21,974 nt of DNA, taken from positions 1 to 21,974 of the forward strand of contig CANHOY010000007.1 in the NCBI GenBank assembly GCA_947462495.1. The letters are read 5' to 3'. Numbering within the stretch: the first letter of the stretch is position 1; each line of letters starts with the position of its first letter. Positions 8,097 through 16,279 of this stretch are shown in pieces. A model generated the notes under the pieces. That model saw only the letters and a list, made by a program, of their open reading frames with translations. It was not told where the DNA came from and did no database searches. The position numbers were made by a program, and so were the translations under genes. The stretch comes from Bacteroidota bacterium. Lineage in GTDB: Bacteria > Bacteroidota > Bacteroidia > Chitinophagales > Chitinophagaceae.

Positions 8097-8127
8097 ATAC
8101 ACAATAGAATATTCCTATTGGGTGTAT
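8097..8127 (+). promoter_or_regulatory. Leader hairpin upstream of pyrG
   Basis: ATACAC-AATAG pairs with CTATT-GG-GTGTAT around a 7-nt loop: 11 bp with one 2-nt bulge, ending 28 nt before the ATG. It would lie in the mRNA leader. No T-tract follows, so it is not an obvious terminator. A second, weaker pairing GACCT (8031-8035) / AGGTC (8060-8064) lies at the leader's 5' end. Confidence 0.35.
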
Positions 8128-8155
8128 GCTATTTTCAATTAAGAACTAAAAAAGT

Positions 8156-9769
8156 ATGGCAAAGTATATATTTGTAACAGGCGGCGTAACGAGTAGCTTA
8201 GGGAAGGGTATTATTGCCGCTTCATTAGCAAAATTATTGCAAGCAAGAGGGCTTACTGCGACCATACAAAAATTTGATCCCTATATTAATGTTGATCCAG
8301 GAACATTGAATCCTTATGAACATGGAGAGTGTTATGTGACTGAAGATGGTGCTGAAACCGATTTAGATTTAGGACATTATGAGCGTTTTTTAAGCACCCC
8401 CACATCACAAGCAAATAATGTAACAACCGGACGTATTTATCAAACTGTCATCAATAAAGAAAGAGCAGGTGAATTTTTAGGCAAAACGGTACAAGTGGTT
8501 CCTCATATCACTGACGAAATTAAACGTCGAATGCTTTTGTTAGGACAGGATGGTAAATTTGATATAGTAATTACTGAAATTGGTGGTACAGTGGGTGATA
8601 TTGAAAGTACCCCATTCATTGAAACCGTTCGACAAATTCAATGGGAATTGCCAGAAGAAGATGTGATGGTAGTGCACTTAACTTTAATTCCCTATTTAAA
8701 TGCAGCTAAAGAGCTAAAAACAAAACCTACACAACATAGTGTAAGAATGTTAAGTGAAACCGGTGTACATCCTGATGTCATTGTTTGCAGAACAGAACAT
8801 CCTTTAAATGATGATATTAAAAGAAAAATTGCCTTATTCTGTAATGTAAAAGCAGGTAACGTCATTGAATCTTTAGATGCAAGTACCATTTATGAAGTGC
8901 CTTTGTTAATGTTAAAAGAGCAATTGGATTTAATTGTGTTGAAGAAATTAAATATTCAAAATTTTAAAGACGCCGATTTAACTAAATGGAATATTTTTTT
9001 AGACAAGTTAAAACATCCAAAAGCCACTATCAATATTGGATTAATAGGGAAGTATATTGAATTGCAGGATGCCTATAAATCAATTTTAGAAAGTTTTATT
9101 CATGCAGGTGCCATGAATGAGGTGAAAGTGAATGTGGTGAATGTGCATAGTGAAGATTTAACGGCTGAAAATGTAAATGAACAATTAACAGGTTTGCATG
9201 GTTTACTTGTAGCACCTGGTTTTGGGAATAGAGGAATTGAAGGGAAAATAGTAGCTGTTAAATATGCAAGAGAAAACAATTTGCCTTTCTTTGGTATTTG
9301 TTTAGGAATGCAAATGGCAGTTATTGAATTTGCTCGTAATATATTACACCTTAAAGGTGCCCATTCAGTTGAGATGGATCCTAATACAGAACATCCAGTG
9401 ATAGACATGATGGAAGATCAAAAGAGAATTACCATGAAAGGGGGAACCATGCGCTTAGGCTCTTATCCTTGTACCATTGCTAAAGATACCCTTGCTTATA
9501 AAATTTATGGTCAAACCAATATTAATGAGCGTCACCGTCATAGATATGAATTCAATAATACTTTCTTGAAATTATTTCAAGAAAATGGGATGGTGACAAG
9601 TGGAATTAATTCAGATTTAGGTCTTGTTGAAATTGTTGAATTACCTAAACATCCTTTCTTTATAGGCGTTCAATATCATCCTGAATTAAAGAGTACCGTA
9701 GAATACCCTGCCCCTTTATTCGTACATTTTATTGCTGCTGCCAAAGCACTAGCTGCTAAAAAAGCATAG
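8156..9769 (+). CDS. pyrG: CTP synthase
   Basis: Converts UTP to CTP using ATP and glutamine, the last step of de novo pyrimidine nucleotide synthesis, in the cytoplasm. Two domains are clear. The N-terminal synthetase domain (about 1-270) begins with the P-loop-like GGVTSSLGKGIIAAS (9-23) and contains DPYINVDPGTLNPYEHGE and EIGGTVGDIE. The C-terminal class I glutaminase (about 290-537) has the nucleophile Cys382 in GICLGMQM and the His508/Glu510 pair in QYHPE. Length 537 is typical. The ATG leads straight into MAKYIFVTGGV, the normal N-terminus. The gene has its own promoter with a long structured leader, and icmF follows after 55 nt on the same strand. Confidence 0.98.
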   Translation: MAKYIFVTGGVTSSLGKGIIAASLAKLLQARGLTATIQKFDPYINVDPGTLNPYEHGECYVTEDGAETDLDLGHYERFLSTPTSQANNVTTGRIYQTVINKERAGEFLGKTVQVVPHITDEIKRRMLLLGQDGKFDIVITEIGGTVGDIESTPFIETVRQIQWELPEEDVMVVHLTLIPYLNAAKELKTKPTQHSVRMLSETGVHPDVIVCRTEHPLNDDIKRKIALFCNVKAGNVIESLDASTIYEVPLLMLKEQLDLIVLKKLNIQNFKDADLTKWNIFLDKLKHPKATINIGLIGKYIELQDAYKSILESFIHAGAMNEVKVNVVNVHSEDLTAENVNEQLTGLHGLLVAPGFGNRGIEGKIVAVKYARENNLPFFGICLGMQMAVIEFARNILHLKGAHSVEMDPNTEHPVIDMMEDQKRITMKGGTMRLGSYPCTIAKDTLAYKIYGQTNINERHRHRYEFNNTFLKLFQENGMVTSGINSDLGLVEIVELPKHPFFIGVQYHPELKSTVEYPAPLFVHFIAAAKALAAKKA

Positions 9770-9800
9770 TATTTTTTTAGTTTTTTTAGTTTGCAATGTT

Positions 9801-9816
9801 GCTAACATTTGTTAGC
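9801..9816 (+). promoter_or_regulatory. Hairpin just upstream of the icmF start
   Basis: GCTAAC-ATTT-GTTAGC is a perfect 6-bp stem with a 4-nt loop, 8 nt before the icmF ATG, where a ribosome would bind. It follows a tandem TTTTTTTAG repeat (9772-9789). It could tune initiation or be an operator. No cobalamin riboswitch is recognisable here, although the enzyme needs B12. Confidence 0.35.
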
Positions 9817-9824
9817 TTTAAAGT

Positions 9825-12800
9825 ATGAATAATATACGTATTCTTACTTCTACTAGTTTGTTTGATGGACATGATGCATCCATCAATATCATGCGTCGTG
9901 TGTTGCAAGAAAAAGGGGTTGAAATTATTCATCTTGGACACAATCGTTCTGCACTTGAAATTGTAGCGGCGGCTATAGATGAAGATGTACAAGGGATTGC
10001 TATTACATCCTATCAGGGGGGTCATGTAGAATTTTTCACTTATGTTAGAAAATTATTAAACGATGCAGGTTATCAGCATGTAAAAATTGTGGGCGGTGGC
10101 GGTGGTACTATTTTACCTAAAGAAGCGGCCTTGCTAGAAAAAATCGGGATTTCTAAAATATATTTACCAGAAGACGGCTTGCAATTAGGTATTGAAGGAA
10201 TGATTGATGATGTAATTAAGTATTGCTCTTTTGAATTAAAAAGTTTTTCCAAAAATAAATTACCTAAGTTAACGATTGCCAAAAAAATAGATCCTCGATA
10301 TTTAAGTAGAGCAATTACTTTATTGCAAAATGGGCCTAAAAAAAAGATAACTAAAAAAACGAATAAAAATATTCCCGTTATTGGACTTACTGGAACGGGG
10401 GGAGCAGGAAAGTCAACAGTTTGCGATAGATTGGTGCAGTATTTTTTATTGGCGAACCCTACCAAAACCATTGCTATTATTTCTGTAGATCCAAGTAAAC
10501 GAAAAACGGGCGGGGCTTTATTAGGAGATCGTATTCGTATGAATGCGATTGATCATCCTAATGTATTTATGCGATCCTTAGCAACCAGATCTGATAAAAA
10601 TTCTATTGCAGGTTCAATGGATGCGGTCATAGAACTTTGTATCGCTGCGGGATACGATAGTATTATTATAGAGACGGCAGGTGTTGGGCAAAATGATGCC
10701 ACCATTGTAGATTTTGTAAGTATTCCCGTGTATGTAATGACCCCTGAATTTGGAGCGCCAACACAATTGGAGAAAATAAACATGATTGATTATGCGAAAG
10801 TGATCGCTATTAATAAATTTGATAGGGCCGGTGGATTAGATGCAGTGAAGGATGTGCGTAAACAATATCGTCGGTCACATCATCTATGGTCTGATGAAAC
10901 AAGTACTATGCCTATTTTTGGTACCATTGCTTCTCATTTTAATGACCCAGGTATGCAAGCAATGTATAATTGTTTGGCAGCGGTTGTTTTTGCAACACAT
11001 AAAGTTAAGTGGAATATACTTCCATGGGAGCCAAGATATGATGAAAATGAAGTAACTGCACCTACGATTCCTAATAAAAGAAATAATTATTTAGGTGAGA
11101 TTGTATCCTCTTTTCAAAAAAATAATCAATGGATTGAAACTCAGAAAACAAATATTTCTAAATGGTATTGTTTCCAAGAAGTATTAAAAGAACCCGCCTT
11201 TCAGGAAGATAAAAAATTAATCAAAGCAAATCAACTTATTGAACAAAGTATTGATAAAGATGTAAAGCAGTTGGTATTGGAATGGCCTGAAAAGAGTGCT
11301 GCCTATAAAAAATCTTTTTTTGAAATAGAGCATAAAGGTAAAAAAGTAAAACAGTCTATTAGTTTTGAAACACAGTCTGGTACTGTTATACAAAAAGTTC
11401 AATTGCCCAAATATAAAGATTGGGGAGAAATAGCTGAATGGCATTTGAAAGAAAATTTACCTGGGTATTTTCCATTTACAGCAGGTGTTTTTAAATTTAA
11501 ACAAAACAATGAAGATCCTACTAGGATGTTTGCTGGTGAAGGTTGTCCAGAAAGAACCAATAGTAGGTTTCATTTTTTAAGTAAGGGACAAAATGCTATA
11601 CGACTATCCACTGCTTTTGATAGTGTTACATTATATGGGCATGATCCTGAAAAAAGATTAGATGTTTTTGGTAAAATAGGTAATGCCGGGGTCAATGTGG
11701 CCAGTATTGATGACGCCAAAAAATTATACAGTGGTATTGATTTAAATAATCCCAGTACTTCGGTGAGTATGACCATCAATGGTCCTGCGCCCATACTCAT
11801 GGCGCAATTTTTTAATACGGCTATTGACCAAGCCTGTGAAAAATATATAACCGCCCATAAATTATGGCCAACGGTACATAAAAAAATAAAGCAAATTTAT
11901 AAAGGAGAAAATCCACCTGAATATTTTAATGTAAATAAATCGGCACCATTTAAAGATTGGCACAATGGATTAGGTTTACAATTGTTAGGTGTCTCCGGAG
12001 ATCAGGTTTTAGAGGCTACTGTATATCAAGCCATCAAAAAAGAAGTGCTTTCTACTATAAGAGGCACATTGCAAGCCGATATATTAAAAGAAGACCAGGC
12101 GCAAAATACTTGTATCTTTTCAACCGATTTTGCTTTAAGAATGATGGGAGATGTACAGTCGTATTTTGCTGAAAATAAAATCAAACATTTTTATAGTATT
12201 TCTATTTCTGGTTATCATATTGCAGAAGCGGGAGCTAATCCCATTACACAATTGGCCTTTACTTTAGCCAATGGCTTTACTTATGTTGAATATTTTATGA
12301 ATCGAGGCCTAGCCATAGATGACTTTATTCCCAATCTAAGTTTTTTCTTTAGCAATGGCATGGATCCAGAATATGCTGTAATTGGGAGAGTGGCAAGAAG
12401 AATTTGGGCCAACACTATGAAGCATAAGTATCATGCCAACGAGCGATCACAAAAATTAAAATATCATATTCAAACCAGTGGAAGAAGTTTGCACTCGCAA
12501 GAGATAGATTTTAATGACATTAGAACTACACTGCAAGCTTTATACGCAATTTATGATCAATGTAATAGTTTACACACGAATGCATACGATGAAGCCATTA
12601 CTACACCTACCGAAGAAAGTGTTAGACGTGCGTTGGCTATTCAATTAATTATTAATAAAGAATTGGGAACGACGAAAGTTGAAAATTTTCAACAAGGAAG
12701 TTTTTTAATTACTGAATTAACCGATTTAGTAGAAGAAGCGGTTATGCGTGAATTTGAAAGAATAAATAATAGAGGAGGTGTATTAGGTGCTATGGAAAGA

Positions 12801-13160
12801 ATGTATCAACGTACCAAAATTCAGGAAGAAAGCATGCAATATGAAACTAAAAAACATGCGGGTGAAATTCCTATCATTGGGGTAAATACTTTTGTGCATC
12901 AAACGCAAAAACACAATGCCGATCAACAAGCCATCTTTAGGCCATCAGCTATAGAACAAAATCTGCAAATTAAGAACGTAAATAGCTTCCAAAAAAGGAA
13001 CGAATCAGTAACCGGCCCCTATTTAAAAAAGCTCCAAAAGGCAGCCTTGCAAAATGACAATATTTTCAATGTATTAATGGAAGCGGTGAAATATTGCAGT
13101 TTAGGGCAAATTTCCAATACCCTTTACCAGGTAGGGGGTAAATACAGCCGGAATTTGTAA
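9825..13160 (+). CDS. icmF: Fused isobutyryl-CoA mutase (IcmF), B12-dependent
   Basis: Adenosylcobalamin-dependent carbon-skeleton mutase fused to its own G-protein chaperone. Known IcmF enzymes interconvert isobutyryl-CoA and butyryl-CoA, and some also act on isovaleryl- or pivalyl-CoA. Order: N-terminal B12-binding domain (about 1-135) with FDGHDAS and GGGGGT; MeaB-like GTPase domain (about 180-430) with P-loop GTGGAGKST around Lys196 and NKFD (330-333); linker; then the mutase barrel from about 510 to the C-terminus. By eye, residues matching the substrate-specificity pair of methylmalonyl-CoA mutase (Tyr, Arg) are Phe556 in AGVFKF and Gln760 in AQNTCIF, the isobutyryl-type pair. His798 in SGYHIAEAG is the conserved active-site histidine. 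Length 1,111 fits the family. The neighbours are housekeeping genes and give no hint of the acyl-CoA pathway served. The exact substrate is not settled. Confidence 0.93.
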   Translation: MNNIRILTSTSLFDGHDASINIMRRVLQEKGVEIIHLGHNRSALEIVAAAIDEDVQGIAITSYQGGHVEFFTYVRKLLNDAGYQHVKIVGGGGGTILPKEAALLEKIGISKIYLPEDGLQLGIEGMIDDVIKYCSFELKSFSKNKLPKLTIAKKIDPRYLSRAITLLQNGPKKKITKKTNKNIPVIGLTGTGGAGKSTVCDRLVQYFLLANPTKTIAIISVDPSKRKTGGALLGDRIRMNAIDHPNVFMRSLATRSDKNSIAGSMDAVIELCIAAGYDSIIIETAGVGQNDATIVDFVSIPVYVMTPEFGAPTQLEKINMIDYAKVIAINKFDRAGGLDAVKDVRKQYRRSHHLWSDETSTMPIFGTIASHFNDPGMQAMYNCLAAVVFATHKVKWNILPWEPRYDENEVTAPTIPNKRNNYLGEIVSSFQKNNQWIETQKTNISKWYCFQEVLKEPAFQEDKKLIKANQLIEQSIDKDVKQLVLEWPEKSAAYKKSFFEIEHKGKKVKQSISFETQSGTVIQKVQLPKYKDWGEIAEWHLKENLPGYFPFTAGVFKFKQNNEDPTRMFAGEGCPERTNSRFHFLSKGQNAIRLSTAFDSVTLYGHDPEKRLDVFGKIGNAGVNVASIDDAKKLYSGIDLNNPSTSVSMTINGPAPILMAQFFNTAIDQACEKYITAHKLWPTVHKKIKQIYKGENPPEYFNVNKSAPFKDWHNGLGLQLLGVSGDQVLEATVYQAIKKEVLSTIRGTLQADILKEDQAQNTCIFSTDFALRMMGDVQSYFAENKIKHFYSISISGYHIAEAGANPITQLAFTLANGFTYVEYFMNRGLAIDDFIPNLSFFFSNGMDPEYAVIGRVARRIWANTMKHKYHANERSQKLKYHIQTSGRSLHSQEIDFNDIRTTLQALYAIYDQCNSLHTNAYDEAITTPTEESVRRALAIQLIINKELGTTKVENFQQGSFLITELTDLVEEAVMREFERINNRGGVLGAMERMYQRTKIQEESMQYETKKHAGEIPIIGVNTFVHQTQKHNADQQAIFRPSAIEQNLQIKNVNSFQKRNESVTGPYLKKLQKAALQNDNIFNVLMEAVKYCSLGQISNTLYQVGGKYSRNL

Positions 13161-13168
13161 AAAAACGA

Positions 13169-13176
13169 TACCTTTG
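13169..13176 (+). promoter_or_regulatory. -7 promoter box upstream of yidC
   Basis: TACCTTTG exactly matches TAnnTTTG, nine bases after the icmF stop and about 30 nt before the yidC start. No TTG lies at the expected distance (the only one is 11 nt away), so the call rests on the -7 element. Confidence 0.5.
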
Positions 13177-13206
13177 CCCCTCGTTAATTACGATTAAATA
13201 TTGAGT

Positions 13207-15024
13207 ATGAATACTGATAAAAATACAGTCATTGGGTTTATATTATTGGCCGGATTATTTTTTATGTACTTCTGGTACACCAACAAGCAACAAACCGATT
13301 TAGCAACTTATAAGAAGCATTTTGATGATTCTGTAGCTATGGTAAAAGCAACGGCTGAAAAAACAGCAGCGCTTCAAAATCCCGTAAAATTAGATTCAAC
13401 TTCAGGCGCTATTGCAAATATTCCATCTGCCGATTCTATAAAAGAGCAGATTACTTATTTAGAAAATGAAGTAGTTAAAGTTAAATTTAGCAATAAAGGT
13501 GGACAGGTTGCCGAAGTAACACTAAAAAATTATACTAATTATAAAAAGGAATTGGTTAGGTTAGGAGATAGTAGTTCTTTAAATTATACTATTAATATTG
13601 GCGATAATAAAACGCTACAAGTGAATCAGGTTTTATTTCCTATGATGACTATTTTGCCTGCAGAAAATGGTATTCAAAAAATAGAATACGCCTACACTAC
13701 TCCAACTGGTAAAACAATTCGTCATCTATTTTCGTTACAACCTAAGCAATACAATATTGAATGGAATATAAAATTTGAAGGCGCTGATCAGTTATTGACC
13801 AATCAACAGCTAAATGTAATTTGGGATGTGCATGCCTATCAACAAGAGCGCACTACTGTATATGAAAGACAAATGTCAAATATCTGTTTTTCTGAGGGTG
13901 GGGAGTTTGATTATATTTCAAGCAATACTTCAAAAGCATTTGAAAAACCAATTCAATGGGTGGGATTGGTGCAACAATTTTTTGCAACCACTTTAATTGC
14001 AAAAGAAGGTTTTGGATCGGGGAAAATTGATTGGCAAAGAAAGACAGATAGTAGCAATAGTTTGGCTGCTCTACAAGCTCAATTGCAAACAAAAGTTGCT
14101 GGTGCAAACGCAACATTGGACATATCTTTATATTATGGGCCTAATGATTTTGGGATTTTAAAAACACAGGCACCGGAGATGGAAAAAATCGTGAACTTAG
14201 GAAGAGATTTATATTCATTTGTTCGCCCTATTAATAAGTACATTTTAATGCCTGTTTTTGACTTTATCGCAGGCTTTGTAAAAAACTTTGGTTGGGTGGT
14301 ATTGTGGTTAACCATTTTTATTCGCTTAGTGACCTCTCCACTTACTTACTCTAGTTATTTAAGCAGTGCAAAAATGAAAGTGCTTAAACCAGAATTAGAC
14401 GGCATTAAAAAGAAGTTGGGAGACGATCAGCAAGGTTTTGCCATGGAGCAAATGAAGTTATTTAGGGAAGCGGGAGTGAATCCTTTAGGCGGTTGTATTC
14501 CAGCCTTATTGCAAATTCCTATATTCTTTGCATTGTATAGCTTCTTTAATTCTAATATTTCCTTAAGAGGGCAATCTTTTTTATGGAGTCAGGATTTATC
14601 AAGTTATGATTCTATTTACACTTTGCCTTTTACCATTCCAATGGGATTTGGTAATCACATAAGTTTGTTTACCTTATTGGCAGTAATTACAAGTTTCTTG
14701 ATGTCTATCTACAATATGGCCATGACGCCCACTCAAGATAACCCTGCATTAAAATACATGCCTTATATTTTCCCATTCATGTTATTGTTTATATTTAATG
14801 GCCTTCCTTCTGCTTTAACCTGGTACTACACCGTTTCCAACGTAATTACTTTATTGATGCAATTAGTAATTCAGAAATTTATTATCAATCATGATAAAAT
14901 ATTAGCGGGCATTGAAGTGAAACGTAAAACGCCAAAGAAAAAAAGTAATTGGCAAAGTAAATATGAGCAAATGATGGAAGCGCAGAAAAAGGTTAAAGAT
15001 TTAAAAGACAAAACAAAAAAATAA
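13207..15024 (+). CDS. yidC: Membrane protein insertase YidC
   Basis: Inserts and folds inner-membrane proteins, alone or with SecYEG. Architecture: first transmembrane segment at residues 6-24 (TVIGFILLAGLFFMYFWY), a large periplasmic beta-sandwich domain (about 30-345), then the conserved 60KD_IMP core with a segment containing TIFIRLVTSPL (the conserved groove arginine), a cytoplasmic helical hairpin (KMKVLKPELDGIKKKLGDD...MEQMKLFREAGVNPLGGCIP), and further membrane helices up to about residue 560. The C-terminus is a basic, lysine-rich tail, as expected for ribosome contact. I chose the ATG at 13207 (605 residues). A TTG two codons upstream (13201) is also in frame, but the ATG gives the usual MNTDKNTVIGF start. 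It sits 46 nt after icmF with its own -7 box; a small secreted-protein gene follows 44 nt later. Confidence 0.96.
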   Translation: MNTDKNTVIGFILLAGLFFMYFWYTNKQQTDLATYKKHFDDSVAMVKATAEKTAALQNPVKLDSTSGAIANIPSADSIKEQITYLENEVVKVKFSNKGGQVAEVTLKNYTNYKKELVRLGDSSSLNYTINIGDNKTLQVNQVLFPMMTILPAENGIQKIEYAYTTPTGKTIRHLFSLQPKQYNIEWNIKFEGADQLLTNQQLNVIWDVHAYQQERTTVYERQMSNICFSEGGEFDYISSNTSKAFEKPIQWVGLVQQFFATTLIAKEGFGSGKIDWQRKTDSSNSLAALQAQLQTKVAGANATLDISLYYGPNDFGILKTQAPEMEKIVNLGRDLYSFVRPINKYILMPVFDFIAGFVKNFGWVVLWLTIFIRLVTSPLTYSSYLSSAKMKVLKPELDGIKKKLGDDQQGFAMEQMKLFREAGVNPLGGCIPALLQIPIFFALYSFFNSNISLRGQSFLWSQDLSSYDSIYTLPFTIPMGFGNHISLFTLLAVITSFLMSIYNMAMTPTQDNPALKYMPYIFPFMLLFIFNGLPSALTWYYTVSNVITLLMQLVIQKFIINHDKILAGIEVKRKTPKKKSNWQSKYEQMMEAQKKVKDLKDKTKK

Positions 15025-15031
15025 ACATTAA

Positions 15032-15051
15032 AACCCTATTTAATTGGGGTT
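15032..15051. other. Small hairpin between yidC and the next gene
   Basis: AACCC pairs with GGGTT around a 10-nt A/T-rich loop. There is no T-tract on the plus strand, so it is not a clear terminator for yidC. It could be a processing or stability element between two co-transcribed genes, or chance. Confidence 0.25.
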
Positions 15052-15068
15052 AGCAATGAGAAGCGTTC

Positions 15069-15683
15069 ATGAAATGTAAAATTACCCCCCTAATTCTGAG
15101 CATTTTCTTTACAATTGCTTCGGCCCAAGCACAAATAAAAGTGGTAGGGGAGTGTGCACTACAATTTGATATTCTAGAACAACAAGGACCACATTGGGTT
15201 CCTATTGGCAGTAAAAATGTATTGGTAAAAGGAAGTCAATGCAAAACCGTATTCATTACACCTCAAATGGTTCAGGTTTTAATTTTCAATACGCAGTCTG
15301 ATAATGCCATCATATTAAAAGACATCGGCGAAAGTCATTTTTTGCAGGAAATTAAGTATCCTCCTAGCAATGCGCCAGTCGTAGTTTCAATGAAAGAGTC
15401 GGCGACAGATTCTTCCACCATCATTTTAGGATATGTATGTAAAAAAGTGCAACTTACTTGGAGCGATAATACGGTTTATGAAATACAATATACGAATGAA
15501 ATAATATCTTCTGTAAATGCCTTTGAGTTGGCTTTCAAAGACATACCTGGCCTTGTATTATCTTATACCATTATACCTGAAAAGGGTAATCCCATTCAAT
15601 ACCAAGCAACCAAAATAGATTTAAGTCCTATTTCTTTAAGTCAATTTAATGTAAATAGACAAATGTATCAATTAATTGATTAG
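15069..15683 (+). CDS. Secreted protein, possibly GLPGLI-like
   Basis: Family not firmly recognised. The 204-residue protein has a clear Sec signal peptide (MKCKITPLILSIFFTIASAQA, cleavage after AQA near residue 21), so it is exported, probably to the periplasm. The mature part is beta-rich with little charge clustering. A stretch in the second half (GYVCKKVQLTW...VYEIQYTNEI...FKDIPGLVLSYTI) resembles the core of the Bacteroidota GLPGLI / DUF4412-type proteins, where a GYxCkKA motif is followed by a W/YYT motif and GLPGLIL. Here the last motif reads DIPGLVL, so membership is only suggestive. Two cysteines occur in the mature part near the N-terminus (GECAL, GSQCKT) and one in the GYVCKK motif. 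It starts 44 nt after yidC with no visible promoter, so it is probably read through from yidC. No biochemical role is known to me. Confidence 0.8.
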   Translation: MKCKITPLILSIFFTIASAQAQIKVVGECALQFDILEQQGPHWVPIGSKNVLVKGSQCKTVFITPQMVQVLIFNTQSDNAIILKDIGESHFLQEIKYPPSNAPVVVSMKESATDSSTIILGYVCKKVQLTWSDNTVYEIQYTNEIISSVNAFELAFKDIPGLVLSYTIIPEKGNPIQYQATKIDLSPISLSQFNVNRQMYQLID

Positions 15684-15738
15684 GCTAATTTAATAGTGTT
15701 GGCTATTCAATGATTTCTACCGCAGTTAAAATTGGAAA

Positions 15739-16083
15739 TTAGTGTTGAGCTGGACTTGGTGTCTTAAACTTAGACAAAACCACATTGTATCTATAAGGAA
15801 TAATGTAAGAAATATTTCCTTTATTAAATTTTATATAATTGTTATTCGCATCAGCATTCACTGAAGTGTTTGAAAATCCTTTTAAAACCAAACTTGGCTT
15901 TAAAGATTTAAATGTAGCGGTTTTGTAAGTGCTATTTCCAATATTTTTCAAACTGAATTTTTCTACCAATTTTCTTGAATCCATGTTGTTATTAATAACA
16001 ATGGTAGAAGAAAAAGTGCTAGTAGATACTAACAACATCACTGCTAGACAAGCTTTGAATAATATGGTTTTTATAGAGGACAT
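15739..16083 (-). CDS. Small secreted protein of unknown function
   Basis: I do not recognise a family. It is 114 residues with a convincing signal peptide (positively charged SSIKTILFK, hydrophobic ACLAVMLLVSTSTF, cleavage near residue 25). The mature part, about 89 residues, has no cysteine, is rich in Asn, Lys and Ser, and alternates hydrophobic residues in a way that suggests a small beta-sandwich (NISYIIPYRYNVVLSKF near the end). An exact -7 promoter box lies only 9 nt upstream of the ATG. The gene is convergent with the secreted protein gene at 15069-15683 and divergent from the TPR gene. It is coding rather than a shadow: nothing else is encoded here, and the signal peptide is well formed. 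Confidence 0.7.
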   Translation of the reverse strand: MSSIKTILFKACLAVMLLVSTSTFSSTIVINNNMDSRKLVEKFSLKNIGNSTYKTATFKSLKPSLVLKGFSNTSVNADANNNYIKFNKGNISYIIPYRYNVVLSKFKTPSPAQH

Positions 16084-16091
16084 GATCTGTT

Positions 16092-16099
16092 CAAAGGTA
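16092..16099 (-). promoter_or_regulatory. -7 promoter box of the small secreted protein gene
   Basis: Minus-strand TACCTTTG matches TAnnTTTG exactly. The predicted start near 16087 leaves only about 4 nt before the ATG at 16083, so the mRNA would be almost leaderless. No TTG is found at 17-23 nt spacing. Confidence 0.45.
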
Positions 16100-16279
16100 A
16101 CTAAATTAATAAAACGGTAAAAAATTTATTTTAAACCATTTTACAGGCCTATGTGAAGAATAAATTATTGATAATTAATAGGTTAATTGTACATTTATTT
16201 AAAGCATTGGTCATTTTTTAATTATTTGCTAATTAATTGAAAATCAATGTTTTATTCCTAACCCCATAAGTTAAATGCC

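Noticed and set aside
7917..8155. A riboswitch in the region upstream of pyrG
   Set aside because: Hairpins are present, but I see no conserved core of any known riboswitch class, so it is reported only as a structured leader.
9100..10025. Minus-strand open frames over pyrG and the start of icmF (9100-9408, 9786-10025)
   Set aside because: They overlap conserved coding sequence on the other strand, have no promoter or recognisable domain, and look like mirror frames.
13201..13206. TTG start for yidC two codons upstream of the ATG
   Set aside because: The ATG at 13207 gives the usual YidC N-terminus; there is no sign favouring the TTG.
16084..16279. A small RNA or hidden gene in the A/T-rich gap before the TPR gene
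   Set aside because: Only short A/T-rich symmetries (such as ATTGA-AAA-TCAAT at about 16236-16249) and no coding frame, clear promoter or terminator on the plus strand.
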